From positions 19,029 to 83,028 of the forward strand of contig NZ_JBMYXF010000008.1 in the NCBI RefSeq assembly GCF_049608145.1: DNA of 64,000 nt. The letters run 5' to 3'. The DNA is from Halocynthiibacter sp049608145. Lineage in GTDB: Bacteria; Pseudomonadota; Alphaproteobacteria; Rhodobacterales; Rhodobacteraceae. Every line of letters starts with the position of its first letter. Positions within the stretch are counted from its first letter, which is position 1. The notes beneath the pieces are model-generated. The model was given only the letters and a program-made list of their open reading frames with translations, was not told the DNA's origin and ran no database searches. Made by a program: the position numbers and the translations under genes. Positions 44,989 through 53,465 of the stretch are shown here, one piece after another.

Positions 44989-45169
44989 CGGAGCGGCGGC
45001 GGCTCGTTTGCGCAAATTCGGGTCGCCGTTTTTCACTATCACAGAATTGTGATCAGATTTCCATAACTGAACATTCAGCCTCATAGATAATTTTATCTCA
45101 ATATAGCAAACGGTTACAGGGGGTTTTGTGACCTGTAGCGTGGTTTCCATTCTAAAAATGGAGACTGAC

Positions 45170-45661
45170 ATGAATATGCAAGCGACCCTTTCACCGCGTC
45201 CATTTGATCCTGAGTTGAACGCTGCTGTTCTCGATCAGACATGACGGTGTTGCCCAGATTTTCAGGTGAGTGATGACGCGCCATCAAGCTTTTCCGGGCT
45301 GAACAAACACATGAATTCAGGCAAACCGTTGATCGTGGCGCGGGAAGGATCTGAAAATACGATTTTTGGTGATCGAGACGTCAACTTTGCCTTTCGGGCA
45401 TGGCACGACTGGTGTCATTGGCGGGGCGGCTATGATTTTTCATTCCTCGGGGAATGCGCCACTTGCCATATGCAGGTTCAGCAGCTGAAAGAGCATTATG
45501 GCAAAAATCACCAGACGGCGTATTGGATTGAACTGCTCACCGCCGAAGTCGTCGGACAACGGCAGTTTTACGAGAAATTCAAGACTTACATCAGTGACCA
45601 ACGCGCCTTTGCGCAGGCTTACCTTCAGGATCCTGGTTTGGCGCTTGGGCGGATTTGGTAG
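45170..45661 (+). pseudogene. hypothetical Cys/His-rich island gene interrupted by an in-frame TGA
   Basis: One frame runs from the ATG at 45170, which has GGAG 6 bases upstream, to 45661 (164 codons) but has TGA at 45242-45244 (codon 25). The protein would begin MNMQATLSPRPFDPELNAAV, continue across the stop with CCPDFQVSDDAPSS, and contain WHDWCHWRGGYDF and GECATCHMQVQQL. The part after the stop can start only at a GTG (45266) that has no clear ribosome site. The stop is a C-to-T change from CGA if Arg was original. The family is unknown. Confidence 0.6.
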
Positions 45662-45702
45662 AAGGGGTGAGGCAGATATCAAAGCCCAGGAATTAAAAGC
45701 GG

Positions 45703-46614
45703 TCAGAGGGAACTCTGGTCGCTTTTCTCATTGGGCTGCAGAAGCGCTTCAAGAGCCTGCAGCCGCAGTCCAGCTTTCACAGCAGCAAATACCTCGCTGC
45801 TGTCAGCATGTCGCTGTACGACCTTCAAATCAGCCGTATCGGTAAATACCGACAAGACATAGGGGTCACTTTTTGTGGGGTAATCCGGAAACATTGCTTT
45901 GATCGCTCGAGCCGCGCGGAAATTGCGATAGATCTGATCAATCACCAACTTGGTTGGTGTGCGGTGATGCAGTTCCAAAAGATAAATCCGTGATCTTCCA
46001 TCATGTGTGATGCCCAAGATGCCATCGGGGGTGCAGTGTTTACGCCCTGTGACATCCCATACCAAGCGGTTCCGACTGGGTGGTCGCCCATGCAGCTTCT
46101 GGCGATTGGGATCGGCCTGATAATAATGCTGCCAGAAGTCGACCTTTGCGCCCACGCGAGCGGCCCATTGGCGGATGGCAATATGGGCTGACACATAGTG
46201 GCGGCGATGATGGAAATCGTTGGAAAGCTGTTCGTGGGGGGACGGAATCCAAAGGTCTTCGGCCTGAAGGTCTCCATCACCGTTCTGAAATTCCATCTCA
46301 AACTCCCAATAGGAGCGATCTAAACCTGCTTGGGTCAGATAATACATAAAATGGTTTTTACCCGGCTTGTCGCTCAGATCCCGCAGGCCGTAAGCGAGAC
46401 TATCGCACAAAAACGCCGATTTGCGTTTGCCTCTCGGAATGATCTCTTGGCCGGTCTGTTTGTCACGTTTCGGGGCCAAATAGGGCATGGCGTGATTGTC
46501 CAAACTGCCCACAGATTTCGCCAACCCCAGTTCCACCATCTGCGGTTTGGTCAGATAGTGGAAGTAACAAAGAGCCCTGAGGATCTTAACGGCAGCTGGA
46601 GGAAGGTGGGTCAT
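45703..46614 (-). CDS. replication-relaxation (Replic_Relax-like) family protein
   Basis: The 303-residue protein has an N-terminal winged-helix-like region (VKILRALCYFHYLTKPQMVE) and a C-terminal nuclease-like part with PDGILGITHDGRSRIYLLEL followed by HHRTPTKLVIDQIYRNFRAA. That arrangement, P-D-G then E-L-x-x-x-T with a helix, is the PD-(D/E)xK-type pattern of Replic_Relax proteins found beside DNA-translocating ATPases on plasmids and integrative elements. It ends 3 bases after the ATPase gene stop on the same strand order, so it is downstream of the ATPase in one operon. The family call is from pattern, not from a search. Confidence 0.68.
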   Translation of the reverse strand: MTHLPPAAVKILRALCYFHYLTKPQMVELGLAKSVGSLDNHAMPYLAPKRDKQTGQEIIPRGKRKSAFLCDSLAYGLRDLSDKPGKNHFMYYLTQAGLDRSYWEFEMEFQNGDGDLQAEDLWIPSPHEQLSNDFHHRRHYVSAHIAIRQWAARVGAKVDFWQHYYQADPNRQKLHGRPPSRNRLVWDVTGRKHCTPDGILGITHDGRSRIYLLELHHRTPTKLVIDQIYRNFRAARAIKAMFPDYPTKSDPYVLSVFTDTADLKVVQRHADSSEVFAAVKAGLRLQALEALLQPNEKSDQSSL

Positions 46615-46617
46615 GGT

Positions 46618-48528
46618 TTAATCATTATAACCTTTGTCGGGCGCAAGGGGGCTGAGATGATCACTTGCGCGGGTTTGCGGACTCGTGGCGTTGCCATCAA
46701 AGCGTTCCGAAGGTAGCGCTGAATTGGCACGGTAGTACCGTTTGAGTTGAATGGCACGCGTCTCGGCCCATTCCGCATCGGTCATATATCGATCTGCGTT
46801 TTGTTTGCGCCATTTCGCACCTTTAAAAATCAGATTGGTGTCGGTGGTGAACTGGCGGGTTTTGATCGGTGGTGCGCCCTCGGCTCCGCGCGATTTGATA
46901 TGGAACTGGCCAACCGTTTGGTTTTTGAGCAATACTGTTTCATCAAGATCTTTGGTTTTGCTGGTCAGATCGAAAATACTGTTCATCGCGGCCAAGTTCT
47001 TGCCTTCACAAAACCCTGCGATTTGAACGCCTAAACCTTTGACAGCCTCTAGAATATCTGCCGGAAACTGATCCACATATTGCGTGGCCAGCGTCAGGTT
47101 AAAGCCGAATTTCCGAAACTCGTTGATCTGCTCTGCGGTTTCATGGCTGACCAGATGCTGCGCTTCATCGATGTAAATATGAACTGGCGGATACTCTTTG
47201 ATCCGGCTGAAATCGCGCTTCAGCACCGCCAGCATGATCTGTGCCATGATAAGTTGGCCGATCATGGCCGTGACGGGTTTGGACAGATCCTTGAAGGGCA
47301 GATTAATGACAATGACTTTGCGCTGTTCAATCAATTCGCCAACATTGAAAGTTGGTGGGTTGAGCAACATCCGCTGCAGCATTGGTGCGGCGATAATTCG
47401 TTCGATCCGGCCATACAGCGCACTTTTGGCCATACTATATCGGCTGGACATGAACTGATGCTCAAAATGACGCTGTACGCGAGAGTTCACGGATCCCTTC
47501 AGGGCCGCTTCTAGGATAGGCGGTGGATCTGGTGCCAATTGGCCTTTCTTGGGCGCTTCAACGGCCAGTAAATCCAATAAGTCGGCCAGATTAAACTGAT
47601 CGTGTTCCAGCACTACATGCGCACAGTTGCGACAGAGGCTTTCCATGTTTCCGGTGGTGCTGGCTTCCATGTTCCCCGCCATCATGCGCAACGCAGAACC
47701 ATAGAATTCGGCTTCGCGAAACAGGTTGTCGGGCGATTTATCCGGCGTGTTTAAAAGATCGGGGCACGGCGTAAAACCCGCATCTAGAGTTGGATCAATA
47801 TAAACAAGCCGATCACTGCCATAGTTCGGCTTCATCCGCGCTATCTCAGGGGCCATTTCACCATGCGGATCGATCACCACGATGGTTTCGCGCGCATTCG
47901 GTTTGTTCAAATAATGCCAAACCCGCTGTTTGATCACCTCAGATTTACCGGAACCATGGTTGCCCACAATGAAAGTGCCGTATTCCGCCGCAGCTTCGGG
48001 GATGGGCAGGCACCGTTTTTTACTGAGAAACGCCGCCACCGCATCCACAGGCGTTTCACCGTCGGGTGATGCCTCCAATCCAGCCAACGCATGCTGAGCG
48101 TACCCCAGATAATGTGCCAAACCATAACCGAAAGATCGGCGGATCTTATCGGTCTCTGCGGCGGTTTTCTGATACGTCTGTAGCGTCTGTTCATAGGATT
48201 TATAGGCTTGTTGATAGCGATAAGCCCGCGCGATCTGGCGCTCCTCGGGACTGTCATAGGAAATGTGGGGCGGATCAAATTGTGGGTCGTCTGGATTGGG
48301 CGCGATGGGACGCTGATCCTTAGCGTTTAGGCAACGCTGAACCTCGTCATAGGTCAAAAATTTTCCAGATGTCCGCGCCACCTTACTCATGGCCTCAACG
48401 GCTAGGACGACGGCGTTTTCCAGTTGCCAGTGTCCCACAATGCCATCGTTCGCATTCACGGGGAGACCGCCCATATCGACTGGTAAGTTATCGACCTGTT
48501 GCAAGGCTCTTTCCAGCGTGGTCAACAT
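46618..48528 (-). CDS. HerA/TraD-type DNA-translocating ATPase (type IV secretion DNA-binding domain)
   Basis: The 636-residue ATPase has Walker A GNHGSGKS at residues 189-196, followed by VIKQRVWHYLNKPNARETIV and VVIDPHGEMAPEI. Walker B with the catalytic acid is PVHIYIDEAQHLV (about 445-457). RMLLNPPTFNVGELIEQRKV and FGFNLTLATQYVDQFP are typical of coupling proteins and conjugal-transfer or HerA-like motors that pump DNA. It lacks N-terminal membrane helices, unlike VirD4, so it may act as a cytosolic motor or with a membrane partner. Together with the Replic_Relax-like gene it looks like a mobilization unit. Confidence 0.86.
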   Translation of the reverse strand: MLTTLERALQQVDNLPVDMGGLPVNANDGIVGHWQLENAVVLAVEAMSKVARTSGKFLTYDEVQRCLNAKDQRPIAPNPDDPQFDPPHISYDSPEERQIARAYRYQQAYKSYEQTLQTYQKTAAETDKIRRSFGYGLAHYLGYAQHALAGLEASPDGETPVDAVAAFLSKKRCLPIPEAAAEYGTFIVGNHGSGKSEVIKQRVWHYLNKPNARETIVVIDPHGEMAPEIARMKPNYGSDRLVYIDPTLDAGFTPCPDLLNTPDKSPDNLFREAEFYGSALRMMAGNMEASTTGNMESLCRNCAHVVLEHDQFNLADLLDLLAVEAPKKGQLAPDPPPILEAALKGSVNSRVQRHFEHQFMSSRYSMAKSALYGRIERIIAAPMLQRMLLNPPTFNVGELIEQRKVIVINLPFKDLSKPVTAMIGQLIMAQIMLAVLKRDFSRIKEYPPVHIYIDEAQHLVSHETAEQINEFRKFGFNLTLATQYVDQFPADILEAVKGLGVQIAGFCEGKNLAAMNSIFDLTSKTKDLDETVLLKNQTVGQFHIKSRGAEGAPPIKTRQFTTDTNLIFKGAKWRKQNADRYMTDAEWAETRAIQLKRYYRANSALPSERFDGNATSPQTRASDHLSPLAPDKGYND

Positions 48529-48833
48529 ATTTTGACACCCCTCATTCCTGCCATCAAGTTTTACACAAAATGTCCTTAGAATATTCCTTAGTTTAGCCCT
48601 GAGAAAAGCCCCCTGTCTAGAAAGTCCGTTTTATCAGTCATCGATTACACTTAGGGGGTGTTTAGACCTTTAACTACCAGCTCATTCTTGAGCTTGATCT
48701 CGTTCACCGTCCCATGTGTGCGCTTCATTCCCTCAAGATCAAACAATCTGATACCCTGCCGTTGGCAAAAACGGTGCCATCTCAACTGACATTGTATGAG
48801 TGATCTGCCACGCCACCATCGACGTCTGGACCT
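48529..48833. other. 305-base gap without a convincing gene
   Basis: Between the ATPase gene and the coiled-coil gene cluster there is no supported gene. On the minus strand an open stretch ending KLKNELVVKGLNTP with a 25-codon ATG frame (about 48657-48734) could be the end of a decayed protein, but there is no ribosome site. The promoter of the minus-strand ATPase gene should be here. Confidence 0.5.
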
Positions 48834-49433
48834 TCAGATTTTGCCCTCGCGCGCCAGTTTTTCAAGTGTGGCATTGATCTTGGCTTCTGCGACATTACCA
48901 AACTCACGCATCAGGGTGATCTTAAGGCGCTCTTTGAATTCGAAATTATCTTTATCGAGTTCGTTTTTATGGCTGAGCGTCATCCGTTCTTCTTCGGACA
49001 TCGTGCGGTCATGGTATTGATCGCTGGTCTTCGCCTCCATGCTTTGTCGATGGGTTTGTGCCGAAAACTGTTCGGCGATAACGGCATCAGCTTTCTTCTC
49101 AATCAGCCGCGTTTCCAGCCCCAACACTTCCGCATCAAGCGCCCAGAAATGCCGGAACATATCATCCTGCTGTTTGACTGCGATTTGCAGCGCTTCCAGG
49201 CGCAACTGCTGACTATTCTTAAACTCGTTGTATTGTAGGTCGAGTTGGCGGTTCTCAATATCCAGCTCATGGGTCAGGCGTGTGAGGGAGCGTTCATTAT
49301 CACCGCGTAAACGCTCCACCTCAACATCGAACTCGTCAGCACGGATATGCCGTTGATCGTGCAACTGTGCTTGTAGTCGAATTTGCTCCAAGCGGTGTTG
49401 TTGACGCGTCTCTAGTTCGTTTTGATCGGCCAT
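48834..49433 (-). CDS. hypothetical coiled-coil protein (199 aa)
   Basis: Nearly the whole protein is helix-forming and highly charged (QNELETRQQHRLEQIRLQAQ; EERMTLSHKNELDKDNFEF), with heptad-like spacing of leucines at about residues 5-95 and 140-190. It has no signal or membrane segment. I do not recognise a family. The gene is 3 bases from the next coiled-coil gene upstream, forming a minus-strand group with it (49437-49793) and, probably, 49806-50327. Possibly a structural or DNA-bridging partner for the ATPase gene downstream; inference only. Confidence 0.65.
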   Translation of the reverse strand: MADQNELETRQQHRLEQIRLQAQLHDQRHIRADEFDVEVERLRGDNERSLTRLTHELDIENRQLDLQYNEFKNSQQLRLEALQIAVKQQDDMFRHFWALDAEVLGLETRLIEKKADAVIAEQFSAQTHRQSMEAKTSDQYHDRTMSEEERMTLSHKNELDKDNFEFKERLKITLMREFGNVAEAKINATLEKLAREGKI

Positions 49434-49436
49434 GAC

Positions 49437-49793
49437 TTATTCCAACTCAGCCTTGGCTGCGCCCAACCGCCCGGCAATATCCGCTTTAAATCGGGTCAAG
49501 ACATCGCTTTGTTGTTCGTATGCCGTGGCCACCATGGCTTCCATATTTTGGGAAATCTGCAGCAGGTCTGCGGCGCGCTGGTTATTGGTTGATTTCAAAA
49601 GCTCGAATTGGGTGAGCAGGTCGGCCATTTGTGCCTGCAGCTCGCCATGACTGGCGGTAATTTCCCCGAGCTTCGCCCGAAAGGCTTCATTCTCTGCCAA
49701 AACCTGCTGATACATTTGCTTGTAGTTTTGATTCTGGGCGGCAGAGACGCGTTCGTCCCGGTCTTTTTCATAACGTCCTCGAAAATCCATCAC
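49437..49793 (-). CDS. hypothetical coiled-coil protein (118 aa)
   Basis: The product is a single helical stretch with heptads (YKQMYQQVLAENEAFRAKLG, AQMADLLTQFELLKSTNNQR), with no signal peptide. No family recognised. It is immediately upstream of the 199-residue coiled-coil gene and downstream of 49806-50327, all on the minus strand with gaps of 3 and 12 bases, so the three are very likely co-transcribed. GAGGGTG lies upstream of the start. Confidence 0.6.
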   Translation of the reverse strand: MMDFRGRYEKDRDERVSAAQNQNYKQMYQQVLAENEAFRAKLGEITASHGELQAQMADLLTQFELLKSTNNQRAADLLQISQNMEAMVATAYEQQSDVLTRFKADIAGRLGAAKAELE

Positions 49794-49805
49794 ACCCTCA
49801 CAAAT

Positions 49806-50327
49806 CTATTTTGGGATCACTCCCAGATCACAGAGCAATTCTCTATCTCTCAACATTGCCTCATATATGGTGCGTCCCTCAATAACTTTCTCAGGGGCGT
49901 GAAGTTCGTTTGCGGCGTGAGCGGCCTCAAAAACTGCGGTCAAAAGTTCATGATCACTTTTCCCGCGCAGATCGGCCACACGGGCTCGCGCCAACCTGAA
50001 CGTTTGCCAAGTCGCCTGTGTCCGCTCAAAGGCTTCAAGCATTTGGCGGGTCTCTTTTGAAAGATTTTTGCGGTTTTTGCGTGTCGCCTTCACATCTTCT
50101 GTCGCATCATCCCACGTCCATTTTTTATCGTCGGGAAGCTTGTTATACGCTGCAGACAGGATCTCACGTTTTTTGCTGATCGCTCGCTTGGCTTCCAACA
50201 TTAAATCAAAGGTCCAAATGTTGGCCAACTCTCGAAAGCCATTGGCGGTGTTGTGTCCAGTCGTCAGCAATTCATGGGTGACAAGCTCTGAGCAACCAAG
50301 GGTTTGGGAAAGATCTGTTGCCGTCAT
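49806..50327 (-). CDS. hypothetical helical protein (173 aa), paralogue of 53466-54011 product
   Basis: A soluble, mainly helical protein of unknown function. Its N-terminus TATDLSQTLGCSELVTHELL resembles a small helical DNA-binding start but is not a clear helix-turn-helix. The C-terminal half, ATWQTFRLARARVADLRGK to VIEGRTIYEAMLRDRELLC, lines up with AVWDAFRDAKIAEQEF to VIDGLEIYERLHKEPK in the 181-residue island protein at 53466-54011, suggesting divergent paralogues. It is probably the first gene of the three-gene coiled-coil operon. Confidence 0.62.
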   Translation of the reverse strand: MTATDLSQTLGCSELVTHELLTTGHNTANGFRELANIWTFDLMLEAKRAISKKREILSAAYNKLPDDKKWTWDDATEDVKATRKNRKNLSKETRQMLEAFERTQATWQTFRLARARVADLRGKSDHELLTAVFEAAHAANELHAPEKVIEGRTIYEAMLRDRELLCDLGVIPK

Positions 50328-50461
50328 GGGGAATACTGAAAAGAGGCAACCCGCCGCCGCGCCTCTGATGGGATAACTTCAAAATAGCGATCCATTGGGC
50401 GCAATGTCATATGCGGACCAGGGTCTTTTTGCAGACGCCATAGATTTCGCACATTAAGGAT

Positions 50462-51487
50462 CTAGTCACCTGCCGATCGTCCCATTGTTTTTTCTCGGAT
50501 TATATTCGTGACCCCTTCGATAATCAAAGCTATGGGGGCACATAAGATGATCATGAAAGTTGTCTGAGGAGAGAGCCAGGTCGCGAGTTGAACTGCTTTT
50601 TGAGGATCAATTAAAAGCAGGGCAAATAAGTACATATTTGGTGTAGAGCCAGCAAAAATACACACGTAGAACGCCGTTCTAAAATGCTTGTTCGGGTGTC
50701 GTTGGTTTATAAAAACTGTAACTAAACCAGCCAGAAAAACTGAGCCTACAACTATGTGCCAAGTTTCCAGCGGAAGTGAGGAGGTTAATTGCAAAAAGAA
50801 TAGCAATGAGCCGGATGCAGCCATCGTACTCAAAAAAATCAGTACTAATGTAGTCGCTGGATACCTGACGACATTTGCAAGCTTTTCACCATAAGTAGTA
50901 CTATCCGCCTCAGTTAACGAAACCGGTGCAGGCTCATTTATATGATCGGGGTTTCCTGATGTAACAACCTCTGGCAATCGAACCTTAATCTCTTCTGCAA
51001 CCGCGCACATATCCCTCATGACAGAAAGGTTTTCAATTTTTCCATCATTAACTATTGTAATGCTTAACTGATGGGCATCATACCTAGCTGTTTGAAGGGA
51101 AGCAACTTGACTAAATAGTCCTTCTGCTAAACTTTCCGGCAGAATATTGTGTTGTCGTAAGGAGTTAAAGAACTGAACTAGATAAGCAATCCCACTTTTC
51201 TTCTCAACGAAGACATTTTCTCTTAGAGCTGTAAAGGTTTTGTGCTTTGTTGCGATAGGAGCGTGAGAAAGCTCCCCAATTCTTTCAATCATACGATCAA
51301 ACACGCTAGTTTTAAAGTCGACTAAAAAGTTCGGGGAATCAAGTTTTGAAGTGTCATCACTGTATGCTGACCTTATCACTTGGGCAATTTTTTCGAGCGT
51401 GCTAAAAAATTCGGTTAACTGTGTTAATTCATCCACCAATGCACTCAGTGCGTGGTCCACCTCTTCGTCTGTCACTGATTGCCCCAA
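50462..51487 (-). CDS. hypothetical membrane protein with four C-terminal membrane segments (341 aa)
   Basis: The first 205 residues are a soluble, helical and mixed domain (TEFFSTLEKIAQVIRSAYSD, SLAEGLFSQVASLQTARYDA). The C-terminal part has four hydrophobic segments at about 210-240 (TLVLIFLSTMAASGSLLFF), 245-262, 272-295 and 305-335. No family recognised. Composition is AT-richer than the core genome. It follows the 62-residue gene by 18 bases on the minus strand. It could be the membrane element of the island's transfer or signalling module; that is a guess. Confidence 0.66.
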   Translation of the reverse strand: MGQSVTDEEVDHALSALVDELTQLTEFFSTLEKIAQVIRSAYSDDTSKLDSPNFLVDFKTSVFDRMIERIGELSHAPIATKHKTFTALRENVFVEKKSGIAYLVQFFNSLRQHNILPESLAEGLFSQVASLQTARYDAHQLSITIVNDGKIENLSVMRDMCAVAEEIKVRLPEVVTSGNPDHINEPAPVSLTEADSTTYGEKLANVVRYPATTLVLIFLSTMAASGSLLFFLQLTSSLPLETWHIVVGSVFLAGLVTVFINQRHPNKHFRTAFYVCIFAGSTPNMYLFALLLIDPQKAVQLATWLSPQTTFMIILCAPIALIIEGVTNIIREKTMGRSAGD

Positions 51488-51505
51488 TACTTCCTGTAAA
51501 TTGCT

Positions 51506-51694
51506 TCATTCGCCCGCAATAGAGTGTGAAACAGTCTCCAGCGTCCTTTCTCTCCAATAGTCGGCCCTAGCCTTAAGCTGAGCCTTTCTAGCGGTGGCGG
51601 CGGCAAACAGAACAGCTTCCTTGGTTGAAAGTTGCTTTTTAGTATCTTCTTCAAGGGAGTTTTCGTTTGGAGACTGGATTTTTTCTTTTTCCAT
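51506..51694 (-). CDS. hypothetical small protein (62 aa)
   Basis: The product begins MEKEKIQSPNENSLEEDTKK and contains AVLFAAATARKAQLKARADY, a short amphipathic helix, then WRERTLETVSHSIAGE. The composition looks coding, and it sits 18 bases upstream of the 341-residue membrane protein gene on the same strand. No ribosome site is obvious upstream. An overlapping frame (51472-51810) has proline runs from repeated GCC/CCG-type triplets and is less likely. Confidence 0.5.
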   Translation of the reverse strand: MEKEKIQSPNENSLEEDTKKQLSTKEAVLFAAATARKAQLKARADYWRERTLETVSHSIAGE

Positions 51695-51931
51695 AGCTTA
51701 TTATATACGGCATGAGAATACTCAAACTTTCCAGGTAAATAAAGTAAATCCCGTAGTGAAACCTCCTGAAATGTGTAAAAGTAACACAATGGATTTTTCG
51801 GGCGGATCATTTGACTGCGAGAGCGAAGTCAGGCCTCTTCTTTGCTGTGCAATTTGAAGGGTTTTATTTACAGGTACAGGTCTGAGCGTGCCGCGCTCCT
51901 TTCATCCATCTTGGCGATCAACTCGCACAGT

Positions 51932-51978
51932 AAAAAACGCTGCGGAGGGTTGTATCCTCCCAGCGTTTGTTGTTTTTT
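51932..51978. terminator. bidirectional terminator hairpin
   Basis: CGCTG-C-GGAGG (51938-51948, one bulged C at 51943) pairs with CCTCCCAGCG (51956-51965), ten base pairs with a 7-base loop. On the plus strand TTTGTTGTTTTTT follows; on the minus strand TTTTTT follows. It can end transcripts in both directions, separating the small-ORF unit at 52 kb from the 51.7 kb genes. Confidence 0.8.
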
Positions 51979-52008
51979 GCATTGTAGCTGGGTTTTACAA
52001 ACGACGAA

Positions 52009-52143
52009 TTAACAAGCCGCACGATCACTCGTTTCGTTGCCATTGACGCCCCCTGCCCATGCAACATGATTTTCATATTGCGACTTCTCCATGACCCTTC
52101 CGAACAATTGTCGAAATGAAGGGCTTTGTTCCGCAATCAACAT
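52009..52143 (-). CDS. putative short peptide gene (44 aa)
   Basis: A 44-codon frame starts with ATG at 52143, has GGAGAG 8 bases upstream, and is followed about 30 bases later by the bidirectional terminator at 51932-51978. The peptide starts MLIAEQSPSFRQLFGRVMEK and ends AWAGGVNGNETSDRAAC, with a Gly/Asn-rich segment and a terminal Cys. It has no known family. The layout (short gene with its own terminator) suggests a real peptide or a precursor, or an RNA; coding status is uncertain. Confidence 0.42.
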   Translation of the reverse strand: MLIAEQSPSFRQLFGRVMEKSQYENHVAWAGGVNGNETSDRAAC

Positions 52144-52441
52144 AGTGTCATCTCTCCGGCTTGGCGAGGGGGGGGGCGTAATTATTTATGAATACCTTGC
52201 GTTGAGTGGTGTGTTGTTCCGAATTATAATGAAAAGTTTATAGCATTGGGCGAAAAATCTATCCAGCTGGGCTGTATGCGACAGTATGCCTTGTAGACGG
52301 TTTGCAGCTTGTTCATTCGACACAGTTAACTGCTCGAACATCTAGGCACTGCAGATTCTGAATAGCATTGCTTTGGTGCTGGTATTGTTCGGAACTACAT
52401 GTATGCTCTAGCTAAAGCTTATTGCTGCGCAAGGAGGGGGG
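52144..52441. other. intergenic region with a nine-G tract
   Basis: This AT-rich 298-base gap between the short ORF and the gene at 52442 holds no supported coding frame. A run of nine G (52168-52176) in GAGGGGGGGGGC recurs, identically flanked for 12 bases, at 56122-56133. It contains the promoter for the plus-strand gene; AAGGAGGGGGG just before 52442 is its ribosome site. Confidence 0.55.
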
Positions 52442-53455
52442 ATGTCCCGTAGAAAAGAAATTGCCGAAGAAGTGGGCCTCCAGGTTGGTTGGTTTTCGCA
52501 ACTTTGCTCAGAGTTAAATGTAGAGCCCAGCTCTCTCCGTGAGCGGATGAAGGACTTCAAAGCAAAAGGTGACGTCCCACAGGACCTGTTGTCAGCCTAT
52601 CCGACAGAGCGTGGCATCGAAAAGTTTGGTTCGGGGAAGGGGTATCCTCAGAATAAGACGATTGATTTTATTTTGACTTTTCTTAACAGCGACCTCAGCG
52701 GAGATATACTGGAAAAGTCAACGCGCCAGCAATGTGACCTGACTTTTGTACGTTTTGGGGTGGCAATCATCCGTGAGAAGCAGGGCCAACACTTTTTGGC
52801 AGTGACACGATCTCTAGATGCCGAAACGTTGCGCCGTAAGGATTACTGGGAGATGCGCCAAGATCACATCAATGGCGTCCTTTGTGGAACCTATTTTTTA
52901 GCCCGTCCCAGCCTAACGAGGGCAGGCAACCTCTACAATGGGAGTGTTTATGGCGAAATTCTTCACATTAAGAAAAGCAAAGTCTCTTCTCCGGTACTGA
53001 ATGCTTATTGGTGGCGTTGGAGCCAGCATAATACGATTTTTTATGTTGGTAATCTCTTTATTACAGCAGGGTTCCTATACGGTACCTTTGTTAACTATTC
53101 GACAGATGAAATCATTAAACCCGCAAATCTCAGTATCGCGGTTTCCCCCACGCGACGTGAGGCGATACCACAGTTTGTCCTAACCGGTTCCTTAATGGGA
53201 ACTAATTACAGCCAGGACACGATTATCAACTATCCGTTGGCCCTACGAAGGATGCAAAATTCAGAGATCCCTGAGCCTCACATCTATGACATGAATACCG
53301 GAACAGAAGGCGTGACCCGAGACAACTTTTCTGTGTTTGCTAATAAGTGCTTGGAGAAGCTAAGCGATAGCCATTTCAGCGAGAGCTCTTTTGACTATAT
53401 GATACAGAATATTTCTGAGTATGGTGCCCTAGAAATGGCCCGAAAACGAACCTAA
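52442..53455 (+). CDS. hypothetical protein, possible DNA-binding N-terminus (337 aa)
   Basis: I cannot name the family. The start RRKEIAEEVGLQVGWFSQLC then SSLRERMKDFKAKGDVPQDL resembles a helix-turn-helix (residues 3-45). The remainder looks like a mixed alpha/beta sensing domain, with VRFGVAIIREKQGQHFLAVT, VLCGTYFLARPSLTRAGNLY and NLFITAGFLYGTFVNYSTDE. It has no signal peptide or membrane segment. AAGGAGGGGGG gives a strong ribosome site. It is transcribed away from the minus-strand island genes, so it could be a regulator of the island. Low GC, likely acquired with the island. Confidence 0.62.
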   Translation: MSRRKEIAEEVGLQVGWFSQLCSELNVEPSSLRERMKDFKAKGDVPQDLLSAYPTERGIEKFGSGKGYPQNKTIDFILTFLNSDLSGDILEKSTRQQCDLTFVRFGVAIIREKQGQHFLAVTRSLDAETLRRKDYWEMRQDHINGVLCGTYFLARPSLTRAGNLYNGSVYGEILHIKKSKVSSPVLNAYWWRWSQHNTIFYVGNLFITAGFLYGTFVNYSTDEIIKPANLSIAVSPTRREAIPQFVLTGSLMGTNYSQDTIINYPLALRRMQNSEIPEPHIYDMNTGTEGVTRDNFSVFANKCLEKLSDSHFSESSFDYMIQNISEYGALEMARKRT

Positions 53456-53465
53456 ATCATAGCGT

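Noticed and set aside
48657..48734. 25-codon minus-strand frame in the 48.5-48.8 kb gap
   Set aside because: Short, no ribosome site, and only an open tail upstream; likely residual.
51472..51810. Minus-strand 112-codon frame overlapping the 62-aa gene
   Set aside because: It has a run of four prolines and Arg/Lys-rich mirror composition, and would overlap the start of the membrane-protein gene.
51918..52136. Minus-strand 72-codon frame near 52 kb
   Set aside because: Its last third reads through the bidirectional terminator hairpin, and the 44-codon frame in the same region has the better ribosome site.
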